Assembly (NCBI RefSeq): GCF_019216885.1
Contig: NZ_JAAQRC020000001.1
Coordinates: 1,860,001 to 1,924,000 of the forward strand
Length of the DNA stretch: 64,000 nt
From: Methylobacterium sp. SyP6R
GTDB taxonomy: Bacteria > Pseudomonadota > Alphaproteobacteria > Rhizobiales > Beijerinckiaceae
Direction of reading: 5' to 3'
Under the pieces are notes generated by a model, which was not told where the DNA came from, did no database searches, and was given only the letters and a program-made list of their open reading frames with translations. Within the stretch, counting starts at the first letter, position 1. Every line of letters starts with the position of its first letter. This document shows, piece by piece, positions 60,316-64,000 of the stretch. The position numbers and the translations under genes were made by a program.

Positions 60316-61463
60316 GCCGCGCCCGGCGTCGGATAGGCGGCGGCGAGTGCCCGCAGGACCGGAGCGGGCAGGCTGGTCCCCGCCTCCTCGACCCAGGCCA
60401 GGAAGGCGTCGACCCGCCGCTCGATCTTCTGGACGTGGTTCTGGGCGATGTCGGCGATGCGGTGGTTGAGATACGGATTCAGGAACCGGTCGAGGGTGGC
60501 GGCGACGTAGTCGTTCGCTTGCGGCCCCATCCCGCGGGCGGAGAAGCCCGGCACGACCTCGTCGCGATAGAGCGCGTCGAGCCGGGCCCGGATCGCCGGT
60601 TCGGCCAGGATCTCGCGCACGGTCTCGGCGGCAGGCCGGCCCTCGCGCTGCCAGATCTCGGCGAGGAAGGTATGGCCGAGATTGAGGATGTGGAGCTTGA
60701 GCCGCTCGTAGGGTTCGAGGTCGTCGGCGAGCACGATGCAGGGATGCTCGCACGGGACCACGAGGCCGGGCCGGCGCTCGATCGCCCAGATGGCGTAGGG
60801 CTCGGCCACGGCGCCGACGGGCTCGATCGGCTCCGAGACGATGCGGTCGACGAGGGTGTCGGTGAAGATCGTGCTCTCGCGCAGCCAGGCGGAGAACGCC
60901 TCCGGCAGGCCTGCCTCGCGGGCGAGGTCTAGGACGAGGCCCTGGAGCACCCGGCCGTTGCGGTTGATGAGTTCGCAGGGCAGCACCGTGAGCGGCCGCC
61001 CGCCCGCCTGCCAGCGGCGATACAGGAGCTGGGTGAGCTTGCCCGGGAACGAGACCGGGGGATGCGCCTCGATCAGGGCCGGACCGCGATCGGCCGGGTC
61101 GATCGCATAGCCGGTATCGCCGGTATTCGACAGCACGATCTCGGCCTCCTCGACGAACAGGGCCGTCACGGCGTCCCAGTCCGTCGTCGCCGAGAGCCCG
61201 CGATCGATGCTGGTGACGGTGACCTGCCGCTCGACCGGAACGCCGTCCGCGATGCCGCGGATGATGACCGGGTAGCCGCCCGGCGCCCCGAAGGCGGCGA
61301 CGCGCCCGGCGCGGGCAGCGCTGCCTGAGGTCTGCACCACCGCGACAGGGCCGACCGCCTGGCCGGCCTCGCGCGCCTCGTGGATGAACAGGTCGGCATG
61401 GGCCTGAAGGAAGCGGCTGGTGCCGAACTGGACGACCCTTCGGGATGTCGGGACGGCGCTCAT
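60312..61463 (-). CDS. mannitol-dehydrogenase-family hexuronate reductase (tagaturonate/fructuronate reductase-like)
   Basis: A 383-residue long-chain polyol dehydrogenase: VVQFGTSRFLQAHADLFIHEA (Rossmann opening), IVLSNTGDTGYAID, LTVLPCELINRNGRVLQGLVLD, FTDTLVDRIVSEP, and KLHILNLGHTFLAEIW with the family Lys-x-x-x-Leu-N-x-x-H. The layout fits UxaB/UxuB-type reductases that reduce tagaturonate or fructuronate with NADH. It is the first gene of the operon with the ABC importer, and it diverges from the GntR-type regulator. Confidence 0.86.
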   Translation of the reverse strand: MSAVPTSRRVVQFGTSRFLQAHADLFIHEAREAGQAVGPVAVVQTSGSAARAGRVAAFGAPGGYPVIIRGIADGVPVERQVTVTSIDRGLSATTDWDAVTALFVEEAEIVLSNTGDTGYAIDPADRGPALIEAHPPVSFPGKLTQLLYRRWQAGGRPLTVLPCELINRNGRVLQGLVLDLAREAGLPEAFSAWLRESTIFTDTLVDRIVSEPIEPVGAVAEPYAIWAIERRPGLVVPCEHPCIVLADDLEPYERLKLHILNLGHTFLAEIWQREGRPAAETVREILAEPAIRARLDALYRDEVVPGFSARGMGPQANDYVAATLDRFLNPYLNHRIADIAQNHVQKIERRVDAFLAWVEEAGTSLPAPVLRALAAAYPTPGAA

Positions 61464-61531
61464 GCGCGACGCGCCGCGTAGGCGGAGATGCTGCCGATCG
61501 GGGTCAAGGGCGTGTCCTCACCGGGTGGGTC

Positions 61532-61551
61532 TTATGTATTATCATGCATAA
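61532..61551. promoter_or_regulatory. candidate operator for the GntR-type regulator
   Basis: TTATGTA (61532-61538) and TGCATAA (61545-61551) form a near-perfect inverted repeat with a six-base spacer. It lies in the 200-base divergent region between the reductase/transporter operon and the regulator gene. The locally A/T-rich sequence stands out from its surroundings. Size and symmetry suit a GntR/FadR-type dimer. Confidence 0.55.
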
Positions 61552-61663
61552 AGAACTGCCCTATCCCGCCTGTCAAACGGTTTTTTATGTGCGAAAAACC
61601 GAACCAAGGCGGATGGACGGGTCGCAGCCGGCGTGCTGGAATCGCTTTCTTCCGGAGGGCGGG

Positions 61664-62581
61664 ATGCGGGCGAACACGGTCCATAAGCGGGCCACCAACC
61701 AATGCTTGTCCGTGCTGGCGGCGCGGCCGCTCGGGCCGTGGTGCGCCTCGGAGGCCGAGCTGGCCGAGGCGCTGGAGGTCAGCCGCACCACCGTGCGGGG
61801 CGTGCTGGCGGGCCTGTCCGCGGCCGGCATCGTCGGGATGGACGGGACCCGGCGCCACCTCCTTCGCCACCCGGTGCCGGATGATTACTTCCCGGGCGTC
61901 GAGACCGAGACGGTGGCCGAGGCCGTCGAGCGCAAGTTCATGCAATGGGTGCTCCAGGGTGATTGCCGTCCGGGCCAGGTGGTCAACACCGCGGAACTGG
62001 CTCGGCTGTTCGGCGTCTCGACCACGGCGGTGCGGGAATACCTGACCCGGTTCAGCCAGTTCGGGCTCCTGAAGCGGCGCGAGAACAGCGGCTGGATCTT
62101 CGCCGGGGTGACACCGGACTTCGCCGCCGAGATCTACGAGATCCGCGAGATGTTCGAGCTACGCTCGGCCCGCCGCTTCGTCGAGCTGGCGCCGGATTCA
62201 CCGGCCTGGGCCGAGCTCGCCGCGATCGAGCGCGAGCATCACGCGCTGCTCGCCGAGATCGATGCGCGCCATCGCGACTTCTCGCGCCTCGACGAGCGGT
62301 TGCACCGGCTGATCCTCGACGCCTCGCGCAACCGTTTCATCCGCGATTTCTACGACGTGATCTCGATCATCTTCCACTACCATTACCAGTGGGACAAATC
62401 GGACGAGAAGGAGCGCCACCGCGTCGCCCTGGGCGAGCACCTGGACTACATCGCCGCCCTGCGCTCCCGCGACCTGCGCCAGATCGACCAGACCTGCCGG
62501 GTGCATCTGCGTACCGCTCGGGCGACCCTGCTGCGCTCGATCGCCGTCGGCCCGCTCGGTGGTGTGCCGGCGCGGGGGTGA
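61664..62581 (+). CDS. GntR-family transcriptional regulator with FCD domain and duplicated N-terminal HTH
   Basis: About 305 residues. The first winged-helix-like segment (SVLAARPLGPWCASEAELAEALEVSRTTVRGVLAGLSAAGIVG) is followed by a second GntR-type HTH (QGDCRPGQVVNTAELARLFGVSTTAVREYLTRFSQFGLLKRREN) and a helical FCD ligand domain (IYEIREMFELRSARRFVEL, HHALLAEIDARHRDFSRLDERLHRLILDASRNRFIRDFYDVI). Two tandem HTH units are unusual for FadR-type regulators. GGAGGGCGGG decides ATG 61664 over 61613. It probably controls the divergent operon. Confidence 0.88.
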   Translation: MRANTVHKRATNQCLSVLAARPLGPWCASEAELAEALEVSRTTVRGVLAGLSAAGIVGMDGTRRHLLRHPVPDDYFPGVETETVAEAVERKFMQWVLQGDCRPGQVVNTAELARLFGVSTTAVREYLTRFSQFGLLKRRENSGWIFAGVTPDFAAEIYEIREMFELRSARRFVELAPDSPAWAELAAIEREHHALLAEIDARHRDFSRLDERLHRLILDASRNRFIRDFYDVISIIFHYHYQWDKSDEKERHRVALGEHLDYIAALRSRDLRQIDQTCRVHLRTARATLLRSIAVGPLGGVPARG

Positions 62582-62951
62582 GAGCCGGATGCCGCCGAGG
62601 CGCCTCTCTCCGCCACAGGGCTGTCGGGGAAAAGGAATGGCGCGGGATTTTCTCCTCTCCCCGTGGGCGGGGAGAGGGCTGATCCCCCGTCCAGGGGGGG
62701 CAGCGAGCCCGTGCGGCGAAATGCAGGTTCGCCGCGAGGATGAGGGGGAGTTTCCGGAGGAGCCTCACCCATCGAGACCCCCTCCCCGCCCGCGGGAAGA
62801 GCAGGGGACCTGCGCATCTTCCTTTCCCCAAAACAGCGTCGCGGCCTCCGGATGACGCATCGCGACTGCGGACCATGCCGGACTGGTCGAATATCGACCG
62901 GCCGCGGCCACAGATCTTTGTAATCTTCATCGACCGAGCAACGCGGGAGGT
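62582..62951. other. intergenic region with hairpin repeat remnant
   Basis: A CCTCTCCCC/GGGGAGAGG hairpin (62654-62677) resembles the paired-hairpin repeats elsewhere, but the second hairpin is degenerate here. No gene or RNA was recognised in this part. Confidence 0.45.
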
Positions 62952-63038
62952 ATGCGGTATGACGTGGATATGATCAGATTGACGGCCGCTCATCATCACC
63001 CATCCGGTCACGTTGTCCTGTGCAGTCGAGCCCCGTGA
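62952..63038 (+). CDS. possible leader peptide upstream of the TolC-like gene
   Basis: A 28-codon frame, MRYDVDMIRLTAA then HHHPSGHVVLCSRAP, ends at TGA 115 bases before the TolC-like start. GGGAGG lies at 62945-62950, only one base before this ATG. It is better spaced for an overlapping four-codon frame (Met-Thr-Trp-Ile, 62959-62973) or for the internal GTG 62964. The His triplet and the late Cys would suit a translational attenuator. Coding is uncertain. Confidence 0.3.
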   Translation: MRYDVDMIRLTAAHHHPSGHVVLCSRAP

Positions 63039-63153
63039 GGCTTCGCGTCCGTAGGTAAGGCTTCGTTCACCCTGTTGCGCGAAGAAGAGAGCGACCGTTC
63101 GCGGCGTCCTCGCCAGGAAGGCGCCCGGCGCTCCCCTACCCTTCGGAGATCAG

Positions 63154-64000
63154 ATGCCGGTGCGGCGCGCGACGTTGGAGAGGCTGGGCTGCGTCCTGGC
63201 GATCCTGGCGATCCCCGCCGGCGCGGCCCGGGCGCAGAGCCTCGAGGAGGCCTCCGCCGCCGCGCTCGACTCGAGCTTCGTGCTGCGGGCCGAGCGCGCG
63301 CGCCAGGACGGCGCCGAGGAGCGCCTGCGCGGCGCCATCGACGCCTTCATGCCCACCGTCGCCTTCACGGCCGACCGGCCGCTGCGGAGCCGCATCACCT
63401 ATTCGCCGGAAGCCGCACCTCCGACGGTCGGGCTCGACGCGACGCCGCGGCGGGCGCCGACCGTGGTCGGGCTCACCGCGAACCTGCCGCTCTTCGACGG
63501 GTTCCAGCGCTGGAACGGCTACCAGACGGCGAAGACGCTGGCCGAATCGGGCCGGCTGCTGCTGATCGGCCGGCGCCAGCAGGTGCTGCTCGATACCGCC
63601 ATCGCCTATATCGCGGTGTTGCGCGACACCCGGATCCTCGCCGCCCGCGACGCGCAACTCGTCGCGATCCAGCGCATCGCCGCCTTCACCGACAAGCAGT
63701 TCGAGCTCAACGACGCCACCCGCACCGACGTGGCCTTGGCCCGCTCCCGCGTTCAGGAGGCCGAGGCCCTGCGGATCCGCGCCCAGGCCGATCTCACCGC
63801 GTCCCGGCTCGACTTCACCCGGCTGACCCGGATGGCGCCGGAGCGGATGCCGCCGCCGCGCCTGCCCGACCGGCTGCCGCGCAGCGCCGACGCCTATGCC
63901 GAACTGGTGCGGACGGCCAATCCCGACATCGCCGCGTCCCAGCTCGAGGCGGAGGCCGCGGGCTACCAGGCCAAGGCCGCGGTCGCGGACCTCCTGCCGA
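63154..64000 (+). CDS. TolC-family outer-membrane efflux protein, partial
   Basis: At least 282 residues, open at the right edge. It has a signal peptide (LGCVLAILAIPAGAARA), then the TolC repeat pattern: SLEEASAAALDSSFVLRAERARQDGAEERLRGAIDAFMPTVAF, VGLTANLPLFDGFQRWNGYQTAKTLAESGRLLLIGRRQQVLLDTAIAYIAVLRD, and QFELNDATRTDVALARSRVQEAEALRIRAQADLTASRLDFTRLT. It is expected to be the outer-membrane duct of a type I secretion or RND efflux system, whose partners lie beyond the window. GGAG at 63145 supports ATG 63154. Confidence 0.93.
   Translation, partial: MPVRRATLERLGCVLAILAIPAGAARAQSLEEASAAALDSSFVLRAERARQDGAEERLRGAIDAFMPTVAFTADRPLRSRITYSPEAAPPTVGLDATPRRAPTVVGLTANLPLFDGFQRWNGYQTAKTLAESGRLLLIGRRQQVLLDTAIAYIAVLRDTRILAARDAQLVAIQRIAAFTDKQFELNDATRTDVALARSRVQEAEALRIRAQADLTASRLDFTRLTRMAPERMPPPRLPDRLPRSADAYAELVRTANPDIAASQLEAEAAGYQAKAAVADLLP

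Overview
The window is GC-rich alphaproteobacterial DNA and almost certainly comes from a Methylobacterium-type methylotroph (Hyphomicrobiales). The basis is a near-complete set of tetrahydromethanopterin (H4MPT)-linked formaldehyde oxidation genes (fae, mtdB, mch, fhcBADC) together with H4MPT/methanofuran cofactor genes. It also carries PQQ-alcohol-dehydrogenase-associated accessory genes, an MxaD-like protein and Methylobacterium-style palindromic repeats. Coding density is high, and most long antisense ORFs are GC-driven shadows.

Layout. 1-10.2 kb is housekeeping and assorted genes: a partial DUF892 ferritin-like gene, rpsO-pnp, a frameshifted HigA-type antitoxin gene, a GST, small membrane stress proteins, RidA, a PotF-like binding protein, a DUF3597 protein, a Rieske oxygenase and a BLUF photoreceptor. 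10.3-17.4 kb is the first C1 block: an H4MPT-linked hydantoinase-like protein, a HisA-like protein, fae, a CitG-like protein, an ATP-grasp protein, mch, MfnB and a DUF2380 protein. 17.6-23.1 kb is an exported/ABC-transporter cluster of the type that accompanies PQQ alcohol dehydrogenases. 23.4-35.4 kb is the second C1 block: fhcB-A-D-C on the minus strand, diverging from a beta-RFAP-synthase gene and from mtdB, ATP-grasp, kinase, DHPS-like, DUF447, MxaD-like and beta-propeller genes. 37.8-50.9 kb is a complete type II secretion system (C/N-like, D, E, F, G, H, I, J, K, L, M and prepilin peptidase). 51.3-54.5 kb has galU, galE and a lytic transglycosylase. 54.9-62.6 kb is a sugar-acid/polyol-type catabolic and uptake region with a GntR-family regulator. 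The window ends inside a TolC-like gene.

How it works together. Fae condenses formaldehyde with H4MPT. MtdB and Mch oxidise and cyclise the one-carbon unit. FhcD moves the formyl group to methanofuran, and FhcABC releases formate. MfnB, beta-RFAP synthase and the kinase, ATP-grasp, DHPS-like and CitG-like proteins belong, or probably belong, to making or tailoring the two cofactors.

The most unusual region is 35.85-37.05 kb. It holds three tandem 423-bp units on the minus strand. Each unit carries a conserved promoter-like block, a strong ribosome binding site and a 28-codon gene, followed by an invariant hairpin and an invariant terminator-like stem. The copies differ almost only at synonymous third positions of the small gene and in loops or spacers, which is what a functional, so far unnamed, small-peptide/structured-RNA unit would look like. 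Other points: a single-base deletion in the HigA gene, an in-frame 34-codon extension behind the amber stop of fae, gspG bracketed by covarying palindromes, and several families of paired palindromic repeats.
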